DNA from: a virus | DNA: 37,692 nucleotides | IMG/VR virus record: IMGVR_UViG_3300032087_004322 | Coordinates: 1 to 37,692 of that record | Direction: 5' to 3' (one strand) | Shown: positions 25,068-32,538 of the stretch, piece after piece | Layout: each line of letters opens with the position of its first letter | Position numbering within the stretch: the first letter of the stretch is position 1 | The notes under the pieces: model-generated | The model's input: only the letters and a program-made list of their open reading frames with translations | What the model was told of the DNA's origin: nothing | The model's database searches: none | Made by a program: the position numbers and the translations under genes

Positions 25068-25397
25068 ATGAATCAACAAGACAACGAATCAAAAAAGACT
25101 ACACTAGAGAGCTTGAAAGAATTGTGGCAGGATGGCAAGTATTGGATTATTGGCGTACCAGCAGTAATAATCTTAATATTTGTTAGCGGGGGTATTTTCA
25201 GGGTAGCTACAGGAGGCGAGTTTATACCAAAAAATACCGAAACAGCCGAACAGCGAGAGAGCAGGCTATACCGTTGTGCAGAGGTGTACAACACTACCCC
25301 CACTCACTCACAACAAATAGATGGCGACGATAGAGGAGTATGCAAGGGCTTTACCGAACAAGAGATAGAGGTGGTTAAGCAAAAAGTGGAACAATGA
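25068..25397 (+). CDS. Small membrane protein in moron-like cassette
   Basis: 109 residues: a short cytoplasmic start, one hydrophobic span (YWIIGVPAVIILIFVSGGIF, ~residues 26-45), then a polar ~60-residue extracytoplasmic part with two cysteines (YRCAEVYNTTPTHS; GVCKGFTEQEIE) that might form a disulfide. It is bracketed by promoter-terminator units, typical of morons. It might alter the host envelope or exclude other phages, which is inference. Only a weak ribosome binding site (AAAG) is seen. Confidence 0.6.
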   Translation: MNQQDNESKKTTLESLKELWQDGKYWIIGVPAVIILIFVSGGIFRVATGGEFIPKNTETAEQRESRLYRCAEVYNTTPTHSQQIDGDDRGVCKGFTEQEIEVVKQKVEQ

Positions 25398-25416
25398 TAG
25401 ATATACAAAGAAAGTA

Positions 25417-25425
25417 TGCTATAAT
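25417..25425 (+). promoter_or_regulatory. Extended -10 promoter (TGCTATAAT)
   Basis: TG-n-TATAAT directly after the membrane gene. The predicted ~75-base transcript runs into two consecutive terminators before the winged-helix gene. Confidence 0.6.
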
Positions 25426-25476
25426 GTGAGGGTTATCTACTGGGGTAGCCAAATAGTTTGTAATCAAATTTGATAG

Positions 25477-25510
25477 AAAAGGGACTCCGCCAGTACGGGG
25501 TTCCTTTTTT
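25477..25510 (+). terminator. Rho-independent terminator 1 of a tandem pair
   Basis: GGGACTCCG (25481-25489) pairs with CGGGGTTCC (25496-25504) including two G-U pairs, flanked by AAAA and six T. Loop of six bases. Confidence 0.85.
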
Positions 25511-25526
25511 GTTAGACACGTGCGAT

Positions 25527-25577
25527 AACGCCAGTCTTTCGTCCACTTCAAGTATTTGGGCGAAGCTGGCGTTTTTT
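25527..25577 (+). terminator. Rho-independent terminator 2 of a tandem pair
   Basis: AACGCCAG (25527-25534) pairs perfectly with CTGGCGTT (25566-25573), with additional inner pairing (TTTCGTCC with GGGCGAA). It is followed by a T run. Lies 22 bases before the winged-helix gene's ATG. Confidence 0.85.
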
Positions 25578-25599
25578 GTTAGCCAGCAGGAAGGTGACT

Positions 25600-26061
25600 A
25601 TGGGGAATAAAAACGAAACGCCTCTTTACGCAACTGTGTTCTATCACGTACGCAAACAGCTTGACATTAGCTGGGCTGAATATATCTACCTAGATATGGT
25701 ATATCATCTAAGCAAAGATGGCTGGTGCTATAAATCGCTTGAAAACGTAGCTCTAGATATGGGAATGGTTAAGAGTGGCGTGGTTAAAATGCGCCAACGG
25801 CTTATTGAAAAGAAATTGCTTAAAAAATCAGTGAAAGGCTACGTAAAAACTACTGAAATGTACCACAAAGTGATACGTACCGATCTACGCACGTACCACA
25901 AAGTGAACAAACCGTACCACAAAGTAGTACCTAGCGTACCACTAAGTGATACCAAGAATAACAATAGAATAACATTAGATAATAGAGAAATATTTAGTAA
26001 AAACAAAGAGCTTATAAGACAAGCTCTTAATAACAATGACTGGTCTTTATTAAAAAACTAA
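25600..26061 (+). CDS. Winged-helix DNA-binding protein (replication-initiator- or regulator-like)
   Basis: About 153 residues from ATG 25600, which has AGGAAGG upstream; a frame extension to TTG 25576 crosses the terminator. Residues 5-80 (YATVFYHVRKQLDISWAEYI, then DGWCYKSLENVALDMGM and VKMRQRLIEKKLLKK) form the helix-turn-helix/winged-helix fold of phage replisome organisers and small regulators. The middle holds four YHKV/VPLS-type repeats encoded by iteron-like DNA. The C-terminus is Asn-rich. Being inside the late region yet flanked by its own promoters and terminators, it looks like an independently controlled gene. Confidence 0.65.
   Translation: MGNKNETPLYATVFYHVRKQLDISWAEYIYLDMVYHLSKDGWCYKSLENVALDMGMVKSGVVKMRQRLIEKKLLKKSVKGYVKTTEMYHKVIRTDLRTYHKVNKPYHKVVPSVPLSDTKNNNRITLDNREIFSKNKELIRQALNNNDWSLLKN
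25860..25948 (+). repeat. Four iteron-like repeats (GTACCACAAAGTG) inside the winged-helix gene
   Basis: Copies start at 25860, 25893, 25914 and 25936. The first two are identical over 13 bases, the third differs at the last base and the fourth at one internal base. Spacing of the last three is 21-22 bp, two helical turns. They could be binding sites for the encoded protein, as with origins nested in initiator genes, or merely a peptide repeat. Confidence 0.55.
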
Positions 26062-26067
26062 CTAATA

Positions 26068-26076
26068 TGCTATAAT
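26068..26076 (+). promoter_or_regulatory. Extended -10 promoter (TGCTATAAT) of the tail operon
   Basis: Same nonamer as at 25417. The leader contains a GACAG/CTGTC stem (26087-26091 with 26110-26114) and then AATAGGAGCG as ribosome binding site for the gene at 26138. Confidence 0.6.
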
Positions 26077-26137
26077 AGCAACCAAAGACAGCCTCATCGC
26101 GTCGGCAAACTGTCAACAATAGGAGCGAAAACGCACT

Positions 26138-26815
26138 ATGACACTAACAGACGCAATTACAAGGCTCAACTACATCTTACGAGGTACAGATGATGACGCC
26201 CCAACTAGTGGAACTGACGAATACACCTACTGGCTAGACACCCTCAACCGCAAGAAAAACGAACTTTACTATGACACGACTAATACTTGGCGAACAGCAT
26301 ATAGTGTTGAATCGTTAGGCTCAGTTAGCGCTAGTGCCGCACCCACCTACGACCTACCAACCAACTTCCTTTCACCAGCCAGCAACCCTTACATAATTAC
26401 CGCAGACAGTAACCGTGTTGACCAAGTCTTATCTACCCCTCAAGCCCAAAACCCGAACATACGCACCTTTTATATTGCAGGTATCAACCCCCAAACGCTA
26501 TATTGCTCTAACGAGATTAAAGCTACCGAGAACATTGTTGGTGGAACATTATACCTACCTGGCTACTATTTACCAGATGATTTAACTACTGGTACGGATG
26601 AACTTCTAGTACCAAACCCCGATTGGCTAGTCATGGCCACAGCTAGCGAAATAGCCTTTAACGACATAGTTTACGAAGATAAGAGTGCAGATATAAACGC
26701 CAAAGCTAACGCTCTGTATCAAGCAATGGTAGCTAATAATCGCCGAGCCGTATTCAACCAACCAATTACCACCACTTACAACGGTTATCGTATAAGCCAG
26801 AACCATAAGAGGTAG
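26138..26815 (+). CDS. Head-tail adaptor / tubular tail protein A-like
   Basis: 225 residues. The first helices (TLTDAITRLNYILRGTDDDA; YWLDTLNRKKNELYYDTTNT) and the following beta core (PTYDLPTNFLSPASNPYIIT) resemble podovirus adaptor (gp11/gp4-like) proteins that sit under the portal. Position directly before the nozzle-like gene supports this. Site AATAGGAGCG. Confidence 0.65.
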   Translation: MTLTDAITRLNYILRGTDDDAPTSGTDEYTYWLDTLNRKKNELYYDTTNTWRTAYSVESLGSVSASAAPTYDLPTNFLSPASNPYIITADSNRVDQVLSTPQAQNPNIRTFYIAGINPQTLYCSNEIKATENIVGGTLYLPGYYLPDDLTTGTDELLVPNPDWLVMATASEIAFNDIVYEDKSADINAKANALYQAMVANNRRAVFNQPITTTYNGYRISQNHKR

Positions 26816-26820
26816 TAGCC

Positions 26821-28818
26821 GTGCCGTATAAGACAACTACCAAACGGAACAGGCGAAAAGCTAGGCGAGATATAAACATCCACCAAAACAGCTTTAATAA
26901 AGGCTATATCTCAACCATAGACAACTCACGCCGACCATTAGAATCATTAAGCGATATGACTAATATGGAAATAGTGCAGGACTATATAGGCAGACCTAGA
27001 CCACCTCTAGTGCCTTATGGATCACAACCAGAACTAACTGTTACAGGACGAATGATGGCTAGATATGGTGGCTCACGAAGCATTTACTGGATGATGGACG
27101 ATTCGGGCACTGGCAAAATATATAAGCAAACTGATGGTGGTGCATTTAGCGTTCTATCTGACGCCGATAATTCATACGACGAGACCGTCTGGACGATGGG
27201 CGTACAGGCTAACAACAAGCTATATCTATTTAACGGCACCGACAAGTTAAGTTATATAAACCTAACAACTGACGCCATAGAAAAATATACCGCCCTTGCT
27301 ACACCAGGTGCACCAACTGTGACTTATTCTGGTGGCGTAGGCTCACAAACTCATTACTACAAGATTACTGCCAATAATAGCGTTGGCGAATCGGCCGCCG
27401 GTGTTTCAGGTAACGACAATAACGCCAAACAACGAGACAACTGGGTAAATGGCACGGACTATATGTCACTATCTTGGACAGCAGTAGCCGGTGCAACTAG
27501 CTATACGATTTATTACTCAGGCGACAACTTAACCTTTAATCAGCTATACACGACTACAACAACCTCTTGGGTAGATTACGGCACTGTGCCGATAAATGTT
27601 TATAAAACTGCCCCTGCTGGTAACTCAACTGATGGACCAGTCTTTAATTGGATGTATGTAGATTCTCGTAATTCGCAACTTTACGGAATCACCAGTGATA
27701 ACAAACTATACTATTCTGCCTCAGGTACAGAAGCTAATACTTCAGCCGACTTTTCGCCATATAACGGCGGAGGTTGGGTTGGCATCGATATAGGCGGTGA
27801 CACCCAACTGAACTATGTTGACGGCTTTAGAAATGGTAAAGGCGACCCAGTCATAACAGTCAGCGCCAGAGGATCAGCAGGTCTTGGTAAGCTGTTTCAT
27901 CTGAGTTTTGAAACAATTACATCTGGTAACAGCTCTATAACATTTCCGAACGTTTACGAGGCTAACGGCCAAGCTGGAACTTACGCACCACGAGCCACCA
28001 TTAAAGAACGAGATAGTTTGTGGTATCCAACTGGTGAAACTTTTAAAGCCACTGGCACATCGCAAAATATAGTCAATATACTAACCACCAACACGATTGC
28101 TCAAGTTATTGAACCAGACCTGAACAACATCAGCCTAGCTAACCTACATAAAGCAGTAGGTGTAGCTTACCGAGACAGACTATATTTTGCCTTACCAGTA
28201 GGTTCAACCGAAAATAATGAGATTTGGTACTGCGATATTGCACGTAAGAACCTCTGGGTACTGCGTTGGCCAATAGCCGCCAAAGACCTCTGGCTATATG
28301 AAGACAATGACGGGGTAACTCACTTCTGTGCACTAGTTGGTAACCGAATACTAGAATTCACAAGAGCAGGTTCACAACCTCACCAAGACGACGGCACAGC
28401 GTGGCGATCACGTATAGGCTTCAGCTCGCTAGTTTGGGACGAGGACGGGATAAATCTAGGCTCAATTAGGAATATGTACTTTAAGCTACTATTTCCTAAA
28501 GGCACAGTAACCGCCAACGCAACAGGGCTATCTAGAAAGGGAGTTACTACCGCAGTAGGCTCAGACGAATACACCTATATAGTTACTGAGACGGCTTACG
28601 ACGAGTGGTTTTATGACACATTTGAGTACGACGACGACCCAGGACCAGTAGATTCCTATGGCAAAAGCGTGGCAGTACTGAGGATTAGACCAAAAGGCTT
28701 ACTAAACCAGCTGGACTGGGATGTTACCGCCGATACCGCTGGCAGTGACTACTTTTTAAGTGCCGTAAACAGTCGTGGGAATAGTATTGACCAATTAACA
28801 ATAAAGACAGGAGGATAA
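26821..28818 (+). CDS. Tail nozzle / tubular protein B-like
   Basis: 665 residues, beta-rich. It starts with a basic tail (KTTTKRNRRKARRDINIHQN), then NKGYISTIDNSRRPLESLSDMTNMEIVQDY, typical of podovirus nozzle/stopper proteins. Propeller-like blades follow. An inserted FN3-like domain (residues ~160-260: PTVTYSGGVGSQTHYYKITA, YMSLSWTAVAGATSYTIYYS) may bind surface sugars. The blade segments include WYCDIARKNLWVLRWPIAAK. Start GTG 26821 after AAGAGG. It forms the tail's distal tube. Confidence 0.72.
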   Translation: MPYKTTTKRNRRKARRDINIHQNSFNKGYISTIDNSRRPLESLSDMTNMEIVQDYIGRPRPPLVPYGSQPELTVTGRMMARYGGSRSIYWMMDDSGTGKIYKQTDGGAFSVLSDADNSYDETVWTMGVQANNKLYLFNGTDKLSYINLTTDAIEKYTALATPGAPTVTYSGGVGSQTHYYKITANNSVGESAAGVSGNDNNAKQRDNWVNGTDYMSLSWTAVAGATSYTIYYSGDNLTFNQLYTTTTTSWVDYGTVPINVYKTAPAGNSTDGPVFNWMYVDSRNSQLYGITSDNKLYYSASGTEANTSADFSPYNGGGWVGIDIGGDTQLNYVDGFRNGKGDPVITVSARGSAGLGKLFHLSFETITSGNSSITFPNVYEANGQAGTYAPRATIKERDSLWYPTGETFKATGTSQNIVNILTTNTIAQVIEPDLNNISLANLHKAVGVAYRDRLYFALPVGSTENNEIWYCDIARKNLWVLRWPIAAKDLWLYEDNDGVTHFCALVGNRILEFTRAGSQPHQDDGTAWRSRIGFSSLVWDEDGINLGSIRNMYFKLLFPKGTVTANATGLSRKGVTTAVGSDEYTYIVTETAYDEWFYDTFEYDDDPGPVDSYGKSVAVLRIRPKGLLNQLDWDVTADTAGSDYFLSAVNSRGNSIDQLTIKTGG

Positions 28819-28822
28819 ACGA

Positions 28823-29800
28823 ATGGCAGCAAATGCGAGTGACATGTTTCAAAAAGTAGCACGCTCCACCGCGACTACACTAAGCGCACCAGGCTATACA
28901 GTCGGTGCAACATCAATAAATGTAGCCAGCACATCAAACTGGCCAGCCGATACAGGTATAACCTTTGGCATAGACGAGGTAGATGGCAACGGCAACAGAA
29001 TTGCCGGAACATACAACATATTTAGAGGCACGGTAGGTAGTGCCACACAACTAGCTAACTTAACTTATGTAGGCGGTGACGCAAACCGCAACTACTCAGC
29101 AGGGGCGACAACTAGGGTTTATATCTTAGTGTCATACGCACGAGAGAATAGGTTGGTTGATGGTTTACTCGTATCTCACGACCAAGACGGCACACTAAAA
29201 GCAGGAGCAGTAGATGGTGCTGGGGTGCTAGCTAGTAATGTAGTAGAAACAGCTAAAATCAAAGACGGGGCGGTGACACCGGAGAAACTATCAACTTCGC
29301 CTACTGGTTTTGGACTCCAAGAAATAGCTAGAACCACGCTGTCTAGTGCTAGTGATACTATTACTGTCAGCTCTATACCGACTAAGAAGTATTTGTTCAT
29401 AAAAGCTGTGCTGATACCGACTGGAGGGAACATAACTGGGACACTCAAGCTAAACAACGATACTGGTACAAACTACACGATTAGATATGCGGACAATTTT
29501 GCTGGTGGTGGTTCAGCAAGCTTGACATCGCAAAGTCCAACTGGTTGGGCAGACAATGGTACGGCCTTTAATGTACTTGTTGCTGAAATAAAAATTGCGA
29601 ATTTGGCAATTTATGAAAAAATGGCTGTTGGTACAATTTGGGGAGGCAATGTTGTTGGTGCTGCCAATGCGACAAACATAAGATATTGGAGTGGTAAATG
29701 GACAAATACTACCGACCAAATAAACCGTGTAGATATTATAAATTTTGGTACTGGCGATTACGCTGCAGGTAGTGAGGTCGTAATTTTAGGACACAATTAG
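28823..29800 (+). CDS. Receptor-binding tail fibre
   Basis: 325 residues. The N-terminal ~130 (SAPGYTVGATSINVASTSNW; NIFRGTVGSATQLANLTYVG) look like a virion-anchoring beta domain. The linker AKIKDGAVTPEKLSTSPTGF is the classical fibre motif. The C-terminal ~150 residues (from about LQEIARTTLSS) are a distal beta domain ending in GSEVVILGHN. The last ~240 bases are visibly more AT-rich than the anchor part, suggesting a swapped tip. Confidence 0.68.
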   Translation: MAANASDMFQKVARSTATTLSAPGYTVGATSINVASTSNWPADTGITFGIDEVDGNGNRIAGTYNIFRGTVGSATQLANLTYVGGDANRNYSAGATTRVYILVSYARENRLVDGLLVSHDQDGTLKAGAVDGAGVLASNVVETAKIKDGAVTPEKLSTSPTGFGLQEIARTTLSSASDTITVSSIPTKKYLFIKAVLIPTGGNITGTLKLNNDTGTNYTIRYADNFAGGGSASLTSQSPTGWADNGTAFNVLVAEIKIANLAIYEKMAVGTIWGGNVVGAANATNIRYWSGKWTNTTDQINRVDIINFGTGDYAAGSEVVILGHN

Positions 29801-29801
29801 T

Positions 29802-30104
29802 ATGCCGAACAACGACAACCCTGAAACTATCGCCTACCGACTTACTCAAGTTGAGAACGCTGTTAAAGAGCTGACCAATAAGCTAGACGGTGTAATATCA
29901 GGCTTTGCAACTCATAAAGATATTGAGGCTGCTAAACAACAGGCTAAGCTTGAGCATGACGCAATTTATGAAAAGATTGCTGATGTCGAGACCGATGTTA
30001 ATTCCTTAAAATCTCGTAATTGGGTTCACAATACTTTATCAGCTATTTTAGGCTCAATTTTAACTTTTTTGTTACTTTATTTTTTACAAGATGTTATTAA
30101 GTGA
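29802..30104 (+). CDS. XhlA-like membrane protein (holin-associated)
   Basis: 100 residues: a coiled coil (VENAVKELTNKLDGVISGF; DAIYEKIADVETDVNSLKSR) followed by one C-terminal transmembrane helix (TLSAILGSILTFLLLYFLQD). This order matches hemolysin XhlA-type proteins and fibre-proximal lysis genes. Lies directly before the endolysin. Likely helps membrane lysis. Confidence 0.65.
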   Translation: MPNNDNPETIAYRLTQVENAVKELTNKLDGVISGFATHKDIEAAKQQAKLEHDAIYEKIADVETDVNSLKSRNWVHNTLSAILGSILTFLLLYFLQDVIK

Positions 30105-30117
30105 GGAGGTTTAGTAG

Positions 30118-30846
30118 ATGACAAAAACAGAATTACAAAATAGGTTCAACGGTTTTTTAGCTCGCTGGATTGGCAAGAGGGTGGACACTGACGGCGTGCC
30201 GAGAGGAGCAGTTTACCAATGTGTTGACCTCGCCAAACTATTTCTTAATGAAGCTTTAGGCGTACCTTATGGGGCTTACGGTAATGCGATAGATTGGTGG
30301 TATCATACTGCCTCAGCAGTTTTAGCCAAAACTATCAAGATTGCTACAACTAATGTTGAAAAAGGCGACATCGTAATCTTTAGAGGTATTAACGGCAACC
30401 CTTATGGGCATATTGACGTGGCAACTGGCAATCAAACTAGCAGTGCAGTTGAGGTGGTAGAACAAAACGGCAGTACTGGCACAGGTAACGGACTAGGTGG
30501 CAACGCCATTAGAACTAGATACATCACGAAAAGCCGTGTGCCAGGTATTCTTAGACCTAAAACCTCTAGCCCTGCACCAGCCCCTCAGCCCTCAAAAATG
30601 CCACCAGTTGGTAGCAAGATACAGCTGATACCTGTTGTCACAAGAACAACTTACCGAGCAGGCACTACCACAGTTGCTGGCACAATCAGAGTTACAGGTA
30701 ATGACTACATTTACCTAGTCAGGGGCTATGACCCCAAATATCAAAACAGAGTTCTCATTAATTCAAAATCAGCAGGAGGAAATGGTGTGAGCCTGGCACT
30801 TTTTTATACCTCTGGTGCGAACATTGGGAACTGGAAAGTAATTTAA
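30118..30846 (+). CDS. CHAP-domain endolysin with C-terminal SH3-like domain
   Basis: 242 residues. The N-terminal CHAP amidase/peptidase has the Cys nucleophile in YQCVDLAK (C35), the catalytic His in YGHIDVATG (H98) and EQNGSTG (~115-121) for the third residue. A proline-rich linker (SSPAPAPQPSKMPPVGSK) leads to a ~85-residue C-terminal domain (TYRAGTTTVAGTIRVTGNDY ... GANIGNWKVI), probably a wall-binding SH3b-like fold. It cleaves peptidoglycan cross-links at lysis. Very strong site GAGGAGG before ATG 30118. No signal peptide, so it depends on the holin. Confidence 0.88.
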   Translation: MTKTELQNRFNGFLARWIGKRVDTDGVPRGAVYQCVDLAKLFLNEALGVPYGAYGNAIDWWYHTASAVLAKTIKIATTNVEKGDIVIFRGINGNPYGHIDVATGNQTSSAVEVVEQNGSTGTGNGLGGNAIRTRYITKSRVPGILRPKTSSPAPAPQPSKMPPVGSKIQLIPVVTRTTYRAGTTTVAGTIRVTGNDYIYLVRGYDPKYQNRVLINSKSAGGNGVSLALFYTSGANIGNWKVI

Positions 30847-30864
30847 TAAGTAAAGGAGAAAGCA

Positions 30865-31110
30865 ATGGACATCACAAGCTATGCGTTAGTAACATTTTTA
30901 GTAGTAGGTATGGTAGAGCTAATCAAGGCAGTTTTCGATAAGCAATACCGAACAGCTGTAATAATCTTGGGAGCTTCAGTTGTTGGAGCTGTTTGTGGTT
31001 ATTTCGGTGTTCAGGGTTTGCCAGATGTTGCCACTGGCATTGCCGTTGGTTTAGCAGGCTCAGGCGTTGTAACAGCAGTATCTAAAGCTAGCACAGTCGT
31101 AGGTCAATAG
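30865..31110 (+). CDS. Holin
   Basis: 81 residues. Two hydrophobic segments (YALVTFLVVGMVELIKAVF and AVIILGASVVGAVCGYFGVQ) plus a third weakly hydrophobic Gly/Ala-rich stretch (ATGIAVGLAGSGVVTAVSKA). Directly after the endolysin, with AAAGGAG before ATG 30865. Size and position fit a holin that permeabilises the membrane. Confidence 0.75.
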   Translation: MDITSYALVTFLVVGMVELIKAVFDKQYRTAVIILGASVVGAVCGYFGVQGLPDVATGIAVGLAGSGVVTAVSKASTVVGQ

Positions 31111-31112
31111 AT

Positions 31113-31448
31113 ATGAACCGCCACTCAGAATCACACGATAGGTTTGTAGATTACTTTACCAAAGAACACGAACCGCCCTACCCAGAGGAAAGGGCTGAAC
31201 GACTAGCCGAAGCAATCGCCAGACACGCCCTGCTTTGCGTAGAAAGTGCTGAGTGGCTCCAAAGACGAGTAGACCAGTTAGACGAGCTCACACAGGCTGA
31301 GATTGACTCAGACAGGGTATTCATAGGGCAACCTACTTTGTTTGAGTACAATCTTGGCGATAGAGAGGGTGAAGCCCTACCCCCTAGACTAGAGATTACC
31401 GAAACAGCTCAGGCTGATTTTGATAGAAACTGGGACAGATGGGAGTGA
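31113..31448 (+). CDS. Hypothetical acidic protein, 111 aa
   Basis: Charged, mostly helical (ERAERLAEAIARHALLCVES; EWLQRRVDQLDELTQAEIDS), no membrane segment. It ends ...DFDRNWDRWE. Follows the holin by two bases. Family not recognised; it is the first of a small block of host-directed or regulatory unknowns. Confidence 0.55.
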   Translation: MNRHSESHDRFVDYFTKEHEPPYPEERAERLAEAIARHALLCVESAEWLQRRVDQLDELTQAEIDSDRVFIGQPTLFEYNLGDREGEALPPRLEITETAQADFDRNWDRWE

Positions 31449-31451
31449 GTA

Positions 31452-31847
31452 TTGGAAAAATACAAACTTTATCACGGCAGAGAGGTGCCAGAACGCCAAA
31501 CATCTAATCATCATATAAATTGGCGACAGAAAGATTACAACACCCCTCACGAGAAGTTATATAGAAGCAGGCTAATATTACGCCTGCATAATCCAATCCA
31601 CTCAGAACTGCACCGAGAACTCTACCCACCACCAAAACCGAGTAGGGAGCTGATGCAGATTATAAATAACCACCCTCTTGAAAGCCTTGAGCCTTATGAG
31701 AGGTTTCTTGAAATGACAGCTTTTATAGGTAACCTTGCCCTTACTTCGTGGAACGATGAGCGAGCTGATGAAGCTGGCAGAATTGCCGAGAACTATTTAG
31801 AACAAGACAAATACTTTAGGTATGGTTTAGTAGGTAAGGTTGATTGA
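31452..31847 (+). CDS. Hypothetical protein with HHxNW and HxxLH motifs
   Basis: 131 residues. It contains NHHINWRQKDYNTPHEK and RLHNPIHSELHREL, a His-rich pattern similar to small proteins I associate with Patescibacteria and their phages, faintly HNH-like but without the full motif. The C-terminal half is helical and acidic. Start TTG 31452 with GGGAG upstream; no ATG alternative nearby. Confidence 0.5.
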   Translation: MEKYKLYHGREVPERQTSNHHINWRQKDYNTPHEKLYRSRLILRLHNPIHSELHRELYPPPKPSRELMQIINNHPLESLEPYERFLEMTAFIGNLALTSWNDERADEAGRIAENYLEQDKYFRYGLVGKVD

Positions 31848-31849
31848 TT

Positions 31850-32152
31850 ATGGAACGAGAACCCTCACCCATAATCAGATTACCAGCTACAACTGGCGAC
31901 ATTGAACTACATTGGTACAACAGCCTAGCCAGATATTTTGATGACAGCCAGTACAACCACATAGAGCATTACGAGGAAATAGACGGCGTAGAAAGAATTA
32001 GAGGGTTGCGAGTTTCTCAGTATGTCTTAGATTTACTTATGGAGAATGACTTCAGTTATCGTTACGACAAATACCCTGATGAAGCAACAGTAGAGTGGTT
32101 TATAAAATCAGAGATGACTTTGATGGAAACTGAGATTGAGAAGTTAGAATGA
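31850..32152 (+). CDS. Hypothetical acidic protein, 100 aa
   Basis: I prefer ATG 31850 to TTG 31844, which overlaps the upstream stop. The sequence (MEREPSPIIRLPATTGDIEL..., then WYNSLARYFDDSQYNHIEHY) is acidic and aromatic-rich. The 3' end overlaps a zinc-knuckle microprotein by ATGA. No family recognised. Confidence 0.5.
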   Translation: MEREPSPIIRLPATTGDIELHWYNSLARYFDDSQYNHIEHYEEIDGVERIRGLRVSQYVLDLLMENDFSYRYDKYPDEATVEWFIKSEMTLMETEIEKLE

Positions 32153-32208
32153 AAGCCTGCCCGATATGTAAAGAACTACACACTAAAGCTAAGTGTCCTT
32201 ATAAATAA
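32149..32208 (+). CDS. 19-residue zinc-knuckle-like microprotein
   Basis: MKACPICKELHTKAKCPYK: C-x-x-C, a histidine and a further C give a plausible single zinc site. ATGA overlap with the previous gene supports coupled translation. Very short, so confidence is limited. Confidence 0.35.
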   Translation: MKACPICKELHTKAKCPYK

Positions 32209-32213
32209 AAGTT

Positions 32214-32222
32214 TGTGATAAT
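32214..32222 (+). promoter_or_regulatory. Possible extended -10 (TGTGATAAT)
   Basis: Lies 8 bases before the ATG at 32231. A start site at about 32229 would give a leaderless or near-leaderless mRNA. No Shine-Dalgarno sequence precedes that ATG. Confidence 0.35.
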
Positions 32223-32230
32223 ATAAACTC

Positions 32231-32431
32231 ATGAAATTAGAAAAGTATGATCCAACCAAAGTCAGTAGGCTAAAAAAAACAATATATACATTCTTAGTTA
32301 TTTTAATAGCACCATATACCTTGCTATTGAGTCTGTTCTTTGTACAGTACATCTGGACAGGCAGACCACCATTCAAGAAAAATACCGGCAAGCTAACAAG
32401 TTACAAGAAACTAAAAGACGAAAATAAGTAA
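32231..32431 (+). CDS. Small membrane protein, 66 aa
   Basis: A basic N-terminal segment (KYDPTKVSRLKK) precedes one long hydrophobic span (TIYTFLVILIAPYTLLLSLF, residues ~17-42), then a basic, polar tail. No ribosome binding site, so possibly leaderless. Unknown function. Confidence 0.5.
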   Translation: MKLEKYDPTKVSRLKKTIYTFLVILIAPYTLLLSLFFVQYIWTGRPPFKKNTGKLTSYKKLKDENK

Positions 32432-32455
32432 GTTACCATCGCAAGCGACAAACAT

Positions 32456-32484
32456 TTGCACACTAAAACGATTTAGAGTATAAT
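32456..32484 (+). promoter_or_regulatory. Sigma70-type promoter TTGCAC-17-TATAAT
   Basis: TTGCAC (32456-32461), a 17-base spacer and TATAAT (32479-32484). The predicted start (about 32491) falls within a few bases of the first base of the 23-bp inverted repeat. The product meets a terminator after ~47 bases. Confidence 0.75.
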
Positions 32485-32490
32485 AGTAGC

Positions 32491-32538
32491 TACAATCACC
32501 CAGATCACGGACCGAGCGAGAGCAAGGGCCGTGTTTTT
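32491..32538 (+). ncRNA. Predicted ~47-nt small RNA / terminated leader
   Basis: Begins at the promoter's expected start and ends at a U run (32534-32538) after a CACGG/CCGTG hairpin (32506-32510 with 32529-32533). Its 5' part, bases 32493-32515, is perfectly complementary to bases 34126-34148 in the leader of the muramidase gene. This suggests a base-pairing regulator. Expression is not shown. Confidence 0.5.
32493..32515 (+). repeat. 23-bp inverted repeat, left copy
   Basis: Exact reverse complement of 34126-34148; the match ends abruptly on both sides. The two copies flank the recombinase gene and its promoters (distance about 1.6 kb). Confidence 0.9.
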
